Assembly: GCA_002279825.1 (NCBI GenBank)
Contig: NCCV01000003.1
Location: 489,614-553,613, forward strand
Direction of reading: 5' to 3'
Length of the DNA: 64,000 nt
From: Sphingomonadales bacterium 12-68-11
GTDB taxonomy: Bacteria; Pseudomonadota; Alphaproteobacteria; Sphingomonadales; Sphingomonadaceae
Part shown: positions 38,629-47,430 of the stretch, piece by piece
Numbering within the stretch: position 1 is the stretch's first letter
Layout: each line of letters starts with the position of its first letter
Made by a program: the position numbers and the translations under genes
The notes under the pieces: generated by a model
What the model saw: only the letters and a program-made list of their open reading frames with translations
Told to the model about the DNA's origin: nothing
Database searches by the model: none

Positions 38629-40197
38629 TCAGGGCTTCCACTCCCGCGCCAGCGCATCGAGCAGCCGCACGCCGTAGCCGCTCGCGCCCTTGGGGGTCAG
38701 CGGTTCGGCCGAATCCGCCCACATCGTCGGCGCCATGTCGACGTGCGCCCACGGCATATCCTCGGCCACGAAAGCCTCGATGAAGTGCGCGCCCGCGCTT
38801 GCGCCCGGCGCGGGGCTGGCGTCCGAGTTCTTCACGTCGGCGATCGGGGATTCGACCGCCTTGCGATACGTCGGGTGCAGGGGCAGCCGCCAGACTTCCT
38901 CGCCCGAAGCCTCGCCCGCCGCCGCGAGGCGCGCCGCGACCGCGTCGTCGCGCGCGAACAGCGCCGCGTACTCGGGCCCGAGCGCGCTCACCGCCGCGCC
39001 CGTCAGCGTGGCGATATCGACGATCGCGAACGGCTTGCGCTTGTCGGCGACGTAACCGAGCGCGTCGGCCAGCACGAGGCGGCCTTCCGCGTCGGTATTG
39101 ATCACCTCGATGGTCTTGCCGCCGTAAGTCCGCACCACGTCGCCCGGACGCTGCGCGTTGCCGCCCGGCAGGTTCTCCGCCAGCGCCGCGACGGCGACTA
39201 CGTGGACCGGCGCGCGGGTGCGGGCAAGCGACAGCGCGGTGCCGACAACTGCTGCGGCGCCGGCCATATCGGCTTTCATTTCCCACATGCCCGCGCCGGG
39301 CTTGAGCGAGATGCCGCCGCTGTCGAAAGTGATACCCTTGCCGGCCAGCGCGAGCGGCGGCCCGTCGGCGCCCTTGTAGGTCACCAGCAGCAGCCGCGAG
39401 CCGCGCCGCGAGCCCTGCCCGACCCCGACGATCGAACCCATATTGAGGGCGCGCATCGCCGCCTCGTCGAGCACTTCGATCTCGACGTTGGGGATCCCGC
39501 GGAACGCCGCGCGGGTGCGTTCGACGAAGCTTTCCGGATAGACCACGTTGGCGGGCTCGGTGACCAGATCGCGCGCGAAGCGGACTCCCTCGGCGAGCCC
39601 GGCGTGGCGCGCCGCGAAGGCCGCCTGCGCGGCGGTCGCGCTCGCGGTCACCACCGTCACAGGCTGCGCCGGCGGCGCTTCGGTCGCCCCGGTGCGATAG
39701 CGGTCGAAGCGGTACTGGCCGAGCTCGTAGCCGAGCGCCGCATCCGCCGCCGCCTGCGCCGAGGCCAGCCCCACCAGCGCGACCGGCGCCTTTTCGCCCT
39801 TGAGGTCCTGCGCCGCAGTGCCGGCGGCCTCCATCAGCCCTTCGGCCTCGCTGCCGGTGCCCACGAGCAGCACGACAGGCCGCGAGCCGATGCCGCGCAG
39901 CTTGAGCTTGGCGTTGGCTTTGCCCGCAAAGCCATCGGCCGCGATCGCCGCCTCGACAGCGCGCCGCTCGGCCGCGCTGAGCGGAACGCCGTCCGGCAGC
40001 GCGGCCGATCCGGTCAGGATCACCAGCGCCGCCGCTTCGGGGGCGCGCACCGCGAAGGTCACAGGTCGCTGCGCCGAATTGCCGTGCTCGCGCGGGACCA
40101 CGCCCGATCCGACCGTGTCCTGCGCGTGACCCACACCGGGCAGCGCGAGACCGAGAGCGAGAGCGGCGAAAGCGGCGCGGGCAGGCAAGGGCGACAT
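38629..40197 (-). CDS. Secreted leucyl aminopeptidase (M17 family)
   Basis: A 522-residue zinc/manganese aminopeptidase with an N-terminal signal peptide ending LPGVGHAQD, so unlike E. coli PepA it is predicted to be periplasmic. The catalytic domain shows GKGITFDSGGISLKPG, MWEMKADMAGAAAVVG and the M17 signature NTDAEGRLVLADAL, which together supply the metal ligands and catalytic residues. The C-terminus matches family length. The start lies 26 residues before the mature part. Its function is probably peptide breakdown in the periplasm. Confidence 0.92.
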   Translation of the reverse strand: MSPLPARAAFAALALGLALPGVGHAQDTVGSGVVPREHGNSAQRPVTFAVRAPEAAALVILTGSAALPDGVPLSAAERRAVEAAIAADGFAGKANAKLKLRGIGSRPVVLLVGTGSEAEGLMEAAGTAAQDLKGEKAPVALVGLASAQAAADAALGYELGQYRFDRYRTGATEAPPAQPVTVVTASATAAQAAFAARHAGLAEGVRFARDLVTEPANVVYPESFVERTRAAFRGIPNVEIEVLDEAAMRALNMGSIVGVGQGSRRGSRLLLVTYKGADGPPLALAGKGITFDSGGISLKPGAGMWEMKADMAGAAAVVGTALSLARTRAPVHVVAVAALAENLPGGNAQRPGDVVRTYGGKTIEVINTDAEGRLVLADALGYVADKRKPFAIVDIATLTGAAVSALGPEYAALFARDDAVAARLAAAGEASGEEVWRLPLHPTYRKAVESPIADVKNSDASPAPGASAGAHFIEAFVAEDMPWAHVDMAPTMWADSAEPLTPKGASGYGVRLLDALAREWKP

Positions 40198-40422
40198 GGG
40201 ACCTCCAGATGGATGCGATAGCTAGCGGCGAGTGTGAAATAGGCGGCGCACGGAGACAAGCGCCGCGGTAAGCTCTTGCACCGATGGAGCCGAACGCCGT
40301 TCGACGAGCGCGGTCGCACAATCGGCGAACCGCGCGATGACCCATTCTTGTCTGTGGATTATCACTTTTCTGTCACTGACCTGTAGCGCACCTGAAACAT
40401 AGCAACGCCATAGCCGCTCGCT

Positions 40423-41082
40423 ATGGCTTCACATGCAGGTCCGCGGGATATGCAAACGGCTGGCGTCGCGGCGGCCTACGATCGTTGGGCACCTATCTAC
40501 GATATGGTGTTCGGACAGGTCTTCGCCACTGGCCGGCGGGAATCGATCGCAGCGGCCGAACGCGTCGGCGGGCGGGTGCTCGAAGTCGGCGTCGGCACCG
40601 GCATTTCGCTGCCCCAGTACAAGCGCACCACGCGCCTGGTCGGCACCGACATCGCCGATGCGATGCTCGACAAGGCCCGCGACCGGGTCCGCAAGCTCGG
40701 CCTCTCGAACGTCGAACAGATTTCGGTGATGGACGCCGAGGCGCTCGAGTTCCCCGACAACAGCTTCGACGTGATCGTCGCCCAATACGTGATCACCGCG
40801 GTGCCCAACCCGGAAGCCGCGCTCGACGAATTCGTGCGCGTAATCCGCCCCGGCGGCGAGATCGTCATCACCACCCGCATCGGCGCCGGCAAAGGCCTGC
40901 GCGGCGGGATCGAAAAGGCCTTGATGCCCGTCACCAGCAAGCTGGGCTGGCGCACCGAATTTCCCTGGAGCCGCTACGAGGCATGGGCGGCCGCCAACGG
41001 CCAGGTCGAGCTCGCCGAGCACCGCCCCCTGCCGCCGCTCGGCCACTTCTCGCTTGTTCGCTACCGCAAGAAACGCGACTGA
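40423..41082 (+). CDS. pmtA: PmtA-type phosphatidylethanolamine N-methyltransferase
   Basis: A 219-residue SAM-dependent methyltransferase resembling the Rhodobacter-type PmtA that turns phosphatidylethanolamine into phosphatidylcholine. After YDRWAPIYDMVFGQVFATGR, motif I is RVLEVGVGTGISLP, followed by DIADAMLDKAR, then MDAEALEFPDNSFDVIVAQY and IRPGGEIVITTR. The N-terminal helix fits the membrane-associating segment of the family. Phosphatidylserine decarboxylase, which makes its substrate, is encoded 2.4 kb downstream. Relatives methylate other substrates, so activity is inferred. Confidence 0.85.
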   Translation: MASHAGPRDMQTAGVAAAYDRWAPIYDMVFGQVFATGRRESIAAAERVGGRVLEVGVGTGISLPQYKRTTRLVGTDIADAMLDKARDRVRKLGLSNVEQISVMDAEALEFPDNSFDVIVAQYVITAVPNPEAALDEFVRVIRPGGEIVITTRIGAGKGLRGGIEKALMPVTSKLGWRTEFPWSRYEAWAAANGQVELAEHRPLPPLGHFSLVRYRKKRD

Positions 41083-41128
41083 TGCCAGCGGGGCGTCGGG
41101 GTCAGCACTGGATGGACGGAGTTTAAGG

Positions 41129-41728
41129 ATGGGCCGTTTTCGCGAGCACCTGGCTGAGCAGCGCTGGGACGACCATCGCTATTACCACCACAGCGTGGTC
41201 AACCAGGCGCTGCACTTCGTCAGCGCGTCCACGTTCGTGGTCGCTTACATCCTGGTCTGGAGCTACCCGTGGCTGGCCGCGCTACTCGCCTGGGGCGTGT
41301 CGATGACCAGCCGCCAGGCCGGGCACTTCTTCTTCGAACCCAAGGGCTACGATCACGTCAACGACGCGAGCCATGAGTACAAGGAAGAGATCAAGGTCGG
41401 TTACAACCTGTTCCGCAAGGTCGTGCTGATGAGCCTGTGGGCCGCGACGCCGATCGCGCTGCTGATCGAGCCGACGCTGTTTGGTGTATTCCCCGCGCAC
41501 CAGAGCGCGACCCAGTATTTCGAGCATCTCGGCCTGGTGTGGCTGGCGCTCGGCGTCGGCGCGCTGCTGTTCCGCACCGTGCAGCTGTTCTTCATCCGCG
41601 ACGTCGAGACCGGGCTGGTGTGGGCCACCAAGATCCTCACCGATCCTTTCCACGACATGAAGCTCTACGCCAAGGCGCCGTTACAATTGCTGCGCAGCGC
41701 GCTCGCCTGGCGTCCGGCGCGGGGCTGA
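41129..41728 (+). CDS. DUF962/Mpo1-like membrane protein
   Basis: A 199-residue protein with about four hydrophobic segments. The histidine-rich pattern YYHHSVVNQALHFVSAS and the later SRQAGHFFFEPKGYDHVN resemble the two His motifs of the DUF962 family. Yeast Mpo1 of that family is an iron-dependent dioxygenase of 2-hydroxy fatty acids in lipid breakdown. The resemblance is by eye, and the family call could be wrong. It starts at ATG 41129, 46 bases after pmtA in the same direction, so a lipid-related role is plausible. The sequence after the gene is a repeat element. Confidence 0.55.
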   Translation: MGRFREHLAEQRWDDHRYYHHSVVNQALHFVSASTFVVAYILVWSYPWLAALLAWGVSMTSRQAGHFFFEPKGYDHVNDASHEYKEEIKVGYNLFRKVVLMSLWAATPIALLIEPTLFGVFPAHQSATQYFEHLGLVWLALGVGALLFRTVQLFFIRDVETGLVWATKILTDPFHDMKLYAKAPLQLLRSALAWRPARG

Positions 41729-41741
41729 CGAGCCTTTTCTT

Positions 41742-41825
41742 CGTCATTGCGAGCGGCCGAAGGCCGCGCGGCAATCCAGACCCGCGCAACACGCCCTGGA
41801 TTGCTTTGCGTCGCTCGCAATGACG
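41742..41825. repeat. Intergenic palindromic repeat, family A (copy 1)
   Basis: An inverted repeat with 14-base perfect ends, CGTCATTGCGAGCG (41742–41755) and CGCTCGCAATGACG (41812–41825), and inner arms CAATCCAG (41772–41779) and CTGGATTG (41796–41803). A second copy with the same ends and the shared GCGGCAATCCAGA segment is at 57788–57893. Both are between genes. They resemble REP-like elements of sphingomonads. Confidence 0.85.
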
Positions 41826-41828
41826 AAC

Positions 41829-43493
41829 TTACCTCATCGTCCCCCGCCGCGCCGCCAGCACCTCGCGCAGAATCCGCCGGCGCAGCGCCTTGTTCTCGGT
41901 GCCGGGCGCGGCCCAGGCCCAGCCATCGGCTTCGAACGCGCGCACCGCGGCCAGCACGCGCGCCTGAACCTCGGCGAACTCGGCCTCGCCGTAGGCCAGG
42001 CTGAAGATGAAGCGCCCGGTGCCGGTCCAGCCCAGTGCCACCCCTTCGGCGCGCAAGTAATACTGCAGCATCCAGTTATAGCGCGACGGCACCGTGTAAT
42101 GGACCGACCACACCGTCCCGAGATTGCCCACGCGCGGGCTCAGCCCCTCGCTCTCGAGCGCTGCGTTGAGCGCGGCGGCGCGCGCGTTCCAGCGCTCGTC
42201 CACGCCGTCGTAGGCCGCCGCGGCCGCCTCGCTCGCATGCCAGCGCAGAAACGCGTCCATCGCCCCCATCACGTAAGGGTGCGAATTGAAAGTGCCGCGC
42301 GCGAAGCAGATGTCGGCGGGCCGGTCCTCGCGGTAGCGCTGCATCAGGTCGGCGCGGCCGCACAGCACGCCGACCGGCAGCCCGCCGCCGAGCGTCTTGC
42401 CGTAAGTGACCATATCGGGCGCGATCCCGAAGTATTCGCAGGCCCCGCGCGGCGCGAGGCGGAAGCCCGTGAACACCTCGTCGACGATCAGCACGATCCC
42501 GGCCTTCGTGCAGGTCTCGCGCAGCCGCGCGAGCCAGGTGGCATAGGCCTCACGGTCGACCCCCGAGCGGCGGCTGGAATCGACCAGCGCGCTGTCCCCG
42601 GGGGCGTTCTTGTTGACGTGCATCGCCTGCAGCGGATTGACCAGCACGCAGGCGATATTCTTGCGCGTCGCCAGCACCTTGAGCGTGGCCTCGCTCATGT
42701 CGGCGAGCGTGTAGGTGTGCTCGGCCGGGAGCGGATTGCCGATCCCCGGCTGCACGTCGCCCCACCAGCCGTGATAGGCGCCGGCGAACCTCACCACGTG
42801 CTTGCGGCGGGTGTGGTAACGCGCCAGCCGCACCGCCTGCATCACCGCTTCGGTCCCGCTCATATGAAAGCTGACCGCATCGAGCCCGCTGATCGCCTGG
42901 AGCCGCCGCACGTTGTCGGCGGTGACCGGATGCAGCCCGCCGAGCAGCGGGCCGAGAGCGGCGGCCGTTTCGGTCCCTGCGGCGATCATCGCGCGGTAGG
43001 CATCGGTGCCGAGCAGGTTGACCCCGTAGGAGCCAGTCAAGTCGTAGAACTCATTGCCGTCGAGATCGGTGACGGTGATCCCCTCGGACTTGGCGTAGAA
43101 GCTGCCCGAGGGCAGGCTCTCGCGCATGACCCGGCTGAACTGGAACGGTACGCGGTAGCGGCCGGTGAAGGCGATGTCGGGGATGCTGTCGCGCATCTCG
43201 GCGGTCAGCGCCCCGGTCTTCGGGTAACGCTCGTGATAGAGCGCGGAGAGCCGCGCCAGCCCGGCCTGGCGAAGCGCCACTACCTCGTCAGGCGCATCGT
43301 CGGCGCGAAAGAACGCCTCGCCGGTGAACTCGTAGAACGGGATGAACCCGGCCATCCGCTTGGCCCAGCGCACATGGCCCGGCGCGCCCTTGGCCTTCGC
43401 GCGCGAGAGCCGCAGCCGGACCAGGCCCTTGCGCACGAACCAGGCCGCGGCCGCCGCCCCTACCACACCGCCAAGCCACGCTTCTTCCGCCAT
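41829..43493 (-). CDS. Class III PLP-dependent aminotransferase with N-terminal hydrophobic extension
   Basis: A 554-residue protein. The C-terminal 430 residues are a glutamate-1-semialdehyde aminomutase-like class III aminotransferase (GITVTDLDGNEFYDLTGSYG, SFHMSGTEAVMQAVRLARYH, VLIVDEVFTGFRL). The PLP lysine is in VTYGKTLGGGLPVGVL. The first roughly 110 residues are unusual: a hydrophobic stretch (WLGGVVGAAAAAWFV) followed by a basic region, suggesting membrane attachment. Heme synthesis is unlikely to be its job given the extension and the neighbours (pmtA, DUF962-like, psd). The ATG at 43493 has an AAAAGGGG site 5 bases upstream. It starts only 14 bases from the divergent psd. Confidence 0.83.
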   Translation of the reverse strand: MAEEAWLGGVVGAAAAAWFVRKGLVRLRLSRAKAKGAPGHVRWAKRMAGFIPFYEFTGEAFFRADDAPDEVVALRQAGLARLSALYHERYPKTGALTAEMRDSIPDIAFTGRYRVPFQFSRVMRESLPSGSFYAKSEGITVTDLDGNEFYDLTGSYGVNLLGTDAYRAMIAAGTETAAALGPLLGGLHPVTADNVRRLQAISGLDAVSFHMSGTEAVMQAVRLARYHTRRKHVVRFAGAYHGWWGDVQPGIGNPLPAEHTYTLADMSEATLKVLATRKNIACVLVNPLQAMHVNKNAPGDSALVDSSRRSGVDREAYATWLARLRETCTKAGIVLIVDEVFTGFRLAPRGACEYFGIAPDMVTYGKTLGGGLPVGVLCGRADLMQRYREDRPADICFARGTFNSHPYVMGAMDAFLRWHASEAAAAAYDGVDERWNARAAALNAALESEGLSPRVGNLGTVWSVHYTVPSRYNWMLQYYLRAEGVALGWTGTGRFIFSLAYGEAEFAEVQARVLAAVRAFEADGWAWAAPGTENKALRRRILREVLAARRGTMR

Positions 43494-43507
43494 CGGGACC
43501 CCTTTTC

Positions 43508-44377
43508 ATGAGTTGGCGTGGCTCCTTTCGGACAGTTATGGGTCAGGAAAATGTCAACTTCTGGCTGACCAACCGCATTCCGCGCTACGCGCTGACCCGG
43601 TTCATGGGCTGGTTCAGCAAAGTCGAGTTCCCGCCGGTCCGCGCGGCCTCGATCGCCGCGTGGAAACTGTTCTGCGACGTCGACTTTTCCGACGCCGCTC
43701 CGGCCCGCTACCGCTCGCTACGCGAGGCCTTCATCCGCCCGCTCAAGCCGGGCGCGCGCGCGATCGATCCTGACCCCGCGGTCATCGCCTCCCCCTGCGA
43801 CGCGATCGTCGGTGCGTTCGGGCGGATCGAGCAGGGCACGGCGCTGCAGGTCAAGGGCATGCCTTACCCCATTGCCGACCTGCTCGGCTCGGCCGAGGAC
43901 GCAGCACCGTTCGCGGGCGGCTGGTATGTCACGCTGCGGCTGACCGCGGGGATGTACCACCGCTTCCACGCCCCGCACGATCTCATCGTCGAGCAAGTCC
44001 GCTACATCTCGGGCGACACCTGGAACGTCAACCCGCCGGCGCTGAGGCGCATCGGCCGCCTCTACTGCAAGAACGAGCGTGCCCCGATCGCTGTGCGCCT
44101 GGCCGGCGACGGGCGGCGGGTCATGCTGGTTCCGGTCGCCGCGGTGCTGGTCGCCAGCATCCGCCTGCCGTGGCTGGACGCCGAGGCCGACGTCCGCAGC
44201 CAGGGCGAACGCGCGGTGCCGAGCGGCGCGCGCTTCGCCAAAGGCGACGAGATGGGCTGGTTCGAGCACGGCTCGACGATCGTGGTGCTCGCCCCGCCCG
44301 AACATGTGCCGGTCGCCGCGCTGGTGGAAGGATCGCGCATCCGCATGGGCGAAACGCTCATGCGCATCGACCAATAG
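43508..44377 (+). CDS. psd: Phosphatidylserine decarboxylase proenzyme
   Basis: A 289-residue pyruvoyl enzyme precursor that makes phosphatidylethanolamine at the inner membrane. The catalytic residues of the family are visible: Asp in SPCDAIVGAFG, His in MYHRFHAPHDL and the self-cleavage Ser in FEHGSTIVVL, which becomes the pyruvoyl group. Length fits the large E. coli-type class. The ATG at 43508 is 14 bases from the divergent aminotransferase start. The ATG at 43538 (MGQENVNFW) is an alternative that would leave more room for a promoter. It lies 2.4 kb from pmtA, whose substrate it would make. Confidence 0.92.
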   Translation: MSWRGSFRTVMGQENVNFWLTNRIPRYALTRFMGWFSKVEFPPVRAASIAAWKLFCDVDFSDAAPARYRSLREAFIRPLKPGARAIDPDPAVIASPCDAIVGAFGRIEQGTALQVKGMPYPIADLLGSAEDAAPFAGGWYVTLRLTAGMYHRFHAPHDLIVEQVRYISGDTWNVNPPALRRIGRLYCKNERAPIAVRLAGDGRRVMLVPVAAVLVASIRLPWLDAEADVRSQGERAVPSGARFAKGDEMGWFEHGSTIVVLAPPEHVPVAALVEGSRIRMGETLMRIDQ

Positions 44378-44412
44378 CATCGGCCCGGCTGGCGTACGCG
44401 CCTCCGCGTGCT

Positions 44413-45555
44413 ATGCGGTTGGGAATGAAACGGCTTCACAGACTGGCGCTTGCCGCGCTGCCGCTCGCACTCGCCGGTTGCGCCACCACGGCCCCGACCG
44501 GAACCGCTGCTCCGCAGACCGCGCCGCTCTCGGCGCTCGTCGATCAGGTCGAGATCCCGTACGAGCGCTTCACGCTTGCCAACGGGCTGACCGTGCTGGT
44601 CCACACCGATCGCAAGTCGCCGATCGTCGGGGTCACGACTTACTACCGGGTCGGTTCGAAGCACGAGCCGCGCGGCCGCACCGGCTTCGCGCACTTGTTC
44701 GAGCACCTGATGTTCGGCGGCAGCGAGAACGTCGAGAGCTTCGACGTTCCGCTCGAGGCGGCGGGCTCGACCGGCACCAACGGTTCCACCTGGTACGACC
44801 GCACCAACTACGTCGAGACGCTGCCGACCGGCGCGCTCGACCTGGCGCTGTTCATGGAAAGCGACCGCATGGGCTACCTGCTCGGCGCGGTCAGCCAGGA
44901 CAAGCTCGATCGGCAGCGCGGCGTGGTGCAGAACGAGAAGCGCCAGGGCGACAACCAGCCTTACGGCCTGGTCGAATACAAGATCGGCGATGCGCTGTTC
45001 CCGGTCGGCCATCCCTATCGCCACTCGACGATCGGCTCGATGGCCGATCTCGACGCCGCCAGCCTCGCCGACGTGCGCAAGTGGTTCACCGACAACTACG
45101 CCCCCAACAACGTAGTGCTCGTGCTGGCCGGCGACATCGACGCGGCGACCGCACGGCCGATGGTCGAGCGCTGGTTCGGCGCGATCCCGCGCGGACCCGA
45201 AGTACCGCGCGTAGAAGCCGCGCCGACAACGCTGGCCGCGCCGATCACCGAGGAAACGGTCGACCAGGTCCCGGTTACGCGGATCTACCGCACCTGGACC
45301 GGTCCGGCGCTGACCGATCCCGACGCGGTCCCGCTGGCGGCGGGGATGCACGTGCTCGGGGGCCTCGCCAGCTCACGGCTCGACAACGCGCTGGTGCGCG
45401 GCGCGCAGCTCGCGGTGGCGGTCACCGCATCCTCGCAGCAGCACGAGCAGCTCAGCTTCCTGCAGGCGACGATGGACATCAAGCCGGGCGTCGACCGCGC
45501 TGCCGCCGAAGCCGCCTTCACCGCCGAGATCGACCGGCTGGTCAGCGAAGGGTGA
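44413..45555 (+). pseudogene. M16 zinc peptidase, N-terminal half (gene interrupted)
   Basis: 380 codons with a lipoprotein signal (LPLALAGCATTA) and the active M16 domain: the zinc motif HxxEH is in GFAHLFEHLMFGG, followed by QRGVVQNEKRQGDNQP, which carries the distal glutamate. Reading stops at a TGA (45553–45555) right after FTAEIDRLVSEG, inside the second half of the first M16 module. The remaining module continues in another frame (next entry), starting VTLAEGLLYAGDP. In intact relatives I recall about 30 further residues between these two segments (a helix with PTADEL... and ...GLE.VGG..), so a short deletion with a frameshift is likely. Whether it is biological or an assembly fault cannot be told here. 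Confidence 0.72.
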
Positions 45556-47177
45556 CCCTTGCCGAAGGGCTGCTCTACGCGGGCGATCCGGCCAATTACA
45601 AGAAGGAGCTCGAACAGCTCGCGGCGCTGACGCCGGGCCAGGTGCAGGGCGCGCTGCGGCGCTGGCTGCGCCGCCCCGCCTATACGCTGGCGGTGGTCCC
45701 CGGCGAGCGGACCGAGGACGGCGGACCGATGGGCGGCTGGGGCGACGAAGGCACCACGCCCCCGCCCGCACCCGACGCCAAGGCGCCCGTCGCGGCGATC
45801 CGCAGCGGCCCGCCGCGCAGCGCGCCGCCGGTCGCGCCGGTCGGTGAACTGACTTTCCCCGCGGTCGAGCACGCCACGCTGTCCAACGGCATCCCGGTCA
45901 TGCTGGCGCGCCGCACCGCGATCCCCAAGGTCAGCCTGGCGCTGTCGTTCGACGCCGGCGATGCGGCCGACGGCGGCGCGCGAGCGGGCACCCAGTCGCT
46001 GATGATGCAACTGCTCGAAGAGGGCACCGAGACCCGCAGCTCGCTGGAGATCGCGGCCGAGCAGGAGCGGCTCGGCGCTTCGATCGGCACCGGCACCTCG
46101 CGCGACGAGAGCACCGTCTCGTTGACCGCGCTGACCGCCAACCTCGCCCCGTCGCTGGCGCTGATGGCCGACGTCGCCCGCAACCCCGCTTTTGCCCCGG
46201 GCGAAGTCGAGCGGCTCAAGGTCCAGCGCCTCGCGGCGATCGCGCAGGCGCAGGCCAATCCGCTGGCGCTGGCGCAGCGCGCGCTCGGCCCGCTCATCTA
46301 CGGCGAGGCGCACCCCTACGGCTCGGTCGGCGGCACCGGTAAGGCGGCGGTGATCGAAGCGCTGACCCCGGCGGACCTGAAGCAGCAGCACGACATATGG
46401 CTGCGGCCCGATCTGGCGCGTGTGACCGTGGTCGGCGACGTGACGATGGCCGAACTGCTCCCGCAGCTCGAGCGCGCATTCGGCGACTGGCGCGCGCCAA
46501 CGGTGGCCAAGCCGGCCAAGAACCTCGCGGTCGCCACCCCGCCCGCGCGCCCGCGCCTGGTGGTGATTGACCGGCCCAATTCGCCGCAGAGCGTGCTGTT
46601 GCTCGGTCGCGTGCTGCCGTTGCAGGGCACGCAGCAAGGCATGGAAGCGCTCAGCCTCGCCAACGAGGTGATCGGCAGCGGCTTCCTGTCGCGGCTCAAC
46701 AGCAACCTGCGTGAGGAGAAGAGCTGGACTTACGGCATCTCGAGCGGGCTGGCCGGGGTCGAAGGGCCGCGCAGCTTTACGGTGATCACCCCGGTCCAGA
46801 GCGACCGCACGGCCGATTCGATCCGCGTGATCCTCGATGAGATGAAAGCCTTCCCCGCCGCCCGCGCGGTCGATCCGACCGAGCTGCAGCGGGTGACGGA
46901 CGGCAACATCCGCGGGTTGCCCAATCTCTACGAGACCAACGGCCAGGTGCTCGGCGCGCTGCTCCAGAACCAGTTGCTCGGCCGCCCCGACGACTACCAG
47001 AAGCGCCTGCCGGAGATCTTTCGTGCGATCGACGCGAATGCCATCAACGCGGCCGCGCGGCAGTACCTCCAGCCCGACGAGATGGTCATTGTGGTGGTCG
47101 GCGACCGCAAGCAGATCGACGCGCAGCTGCAAACGCTGAACATGCCGACCGAATACCTGAGCGCGGACCAGCTCTGA
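45552..47177 (+). pseudogene. M16 zinc peptidase, C-terminal half (frame-shifted remainder)
   Basis: 541 codons in a different frame from the N-terminal half. They begin with the tail of the first M16 module (VTLAEGLLYAGDPANYKKEL), a proline-rich linker, then the second, normally catalytically inactive M16 module (NGIPVMLARRTAIPKVSLAL, LNSNLREEKSWTYGISS). A GTG at 45552 overlaps the upstream TGA (GTGA), so translational coupling could yield a separate protein. However, the N-terminus would be mid-domain, which argues for a broken gene rather than two proper genes. Together the halves add up to roughly the 900–950 residues expected of the sphingomonad double-module M16 lipoproteins, minus a few tens. 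Confidence 0.7.
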
Positions 47178-47182
47178 TACCG

Positions 47183-47310
47183 ATCCTCCCCGCTCGCGGG
47201 GAGGTGGCAGCGCGAAGCGCTGACGGAGGGGGCTGTGGGTTGGCACAGCGCCGGTGGCGAGCCCCCTCCACCGCCCTGCGGGCGGTCCCCCTCCCCGTTC
47301 CGGGGAGGAT
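47183..47310. repeat. Intergenic palindromic repeat, family B
   Basis: ATCCTCCCCGCTCGCGGGGA at the left end pairs with the TCCCCGTTCCGGGGAGGAT-type right end (to about 47310). Several inner GC-rich hairpins (GCGCGAAGCGC, CCGCCCTGCGGGCGG) lie between. This layout resembles a GC-rich intergenic repeat common in sphingomonads. It sits in the 253-base gap between the M16 peptidase and chrA. No gene is in the gap. Confidence 0.75.
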
Positions 47311-47430
47311 TTGATCCGCGCGCTCCCGATTGCTACTCCGCCCCCGCGGGCTCACGCGGACGCCCGCTCAGGCATCGCGCGATGCCCAAGCTCCGCTCCA
47401 TGAAGCCGCCCAACGCGGCGAGGAGCTGAC

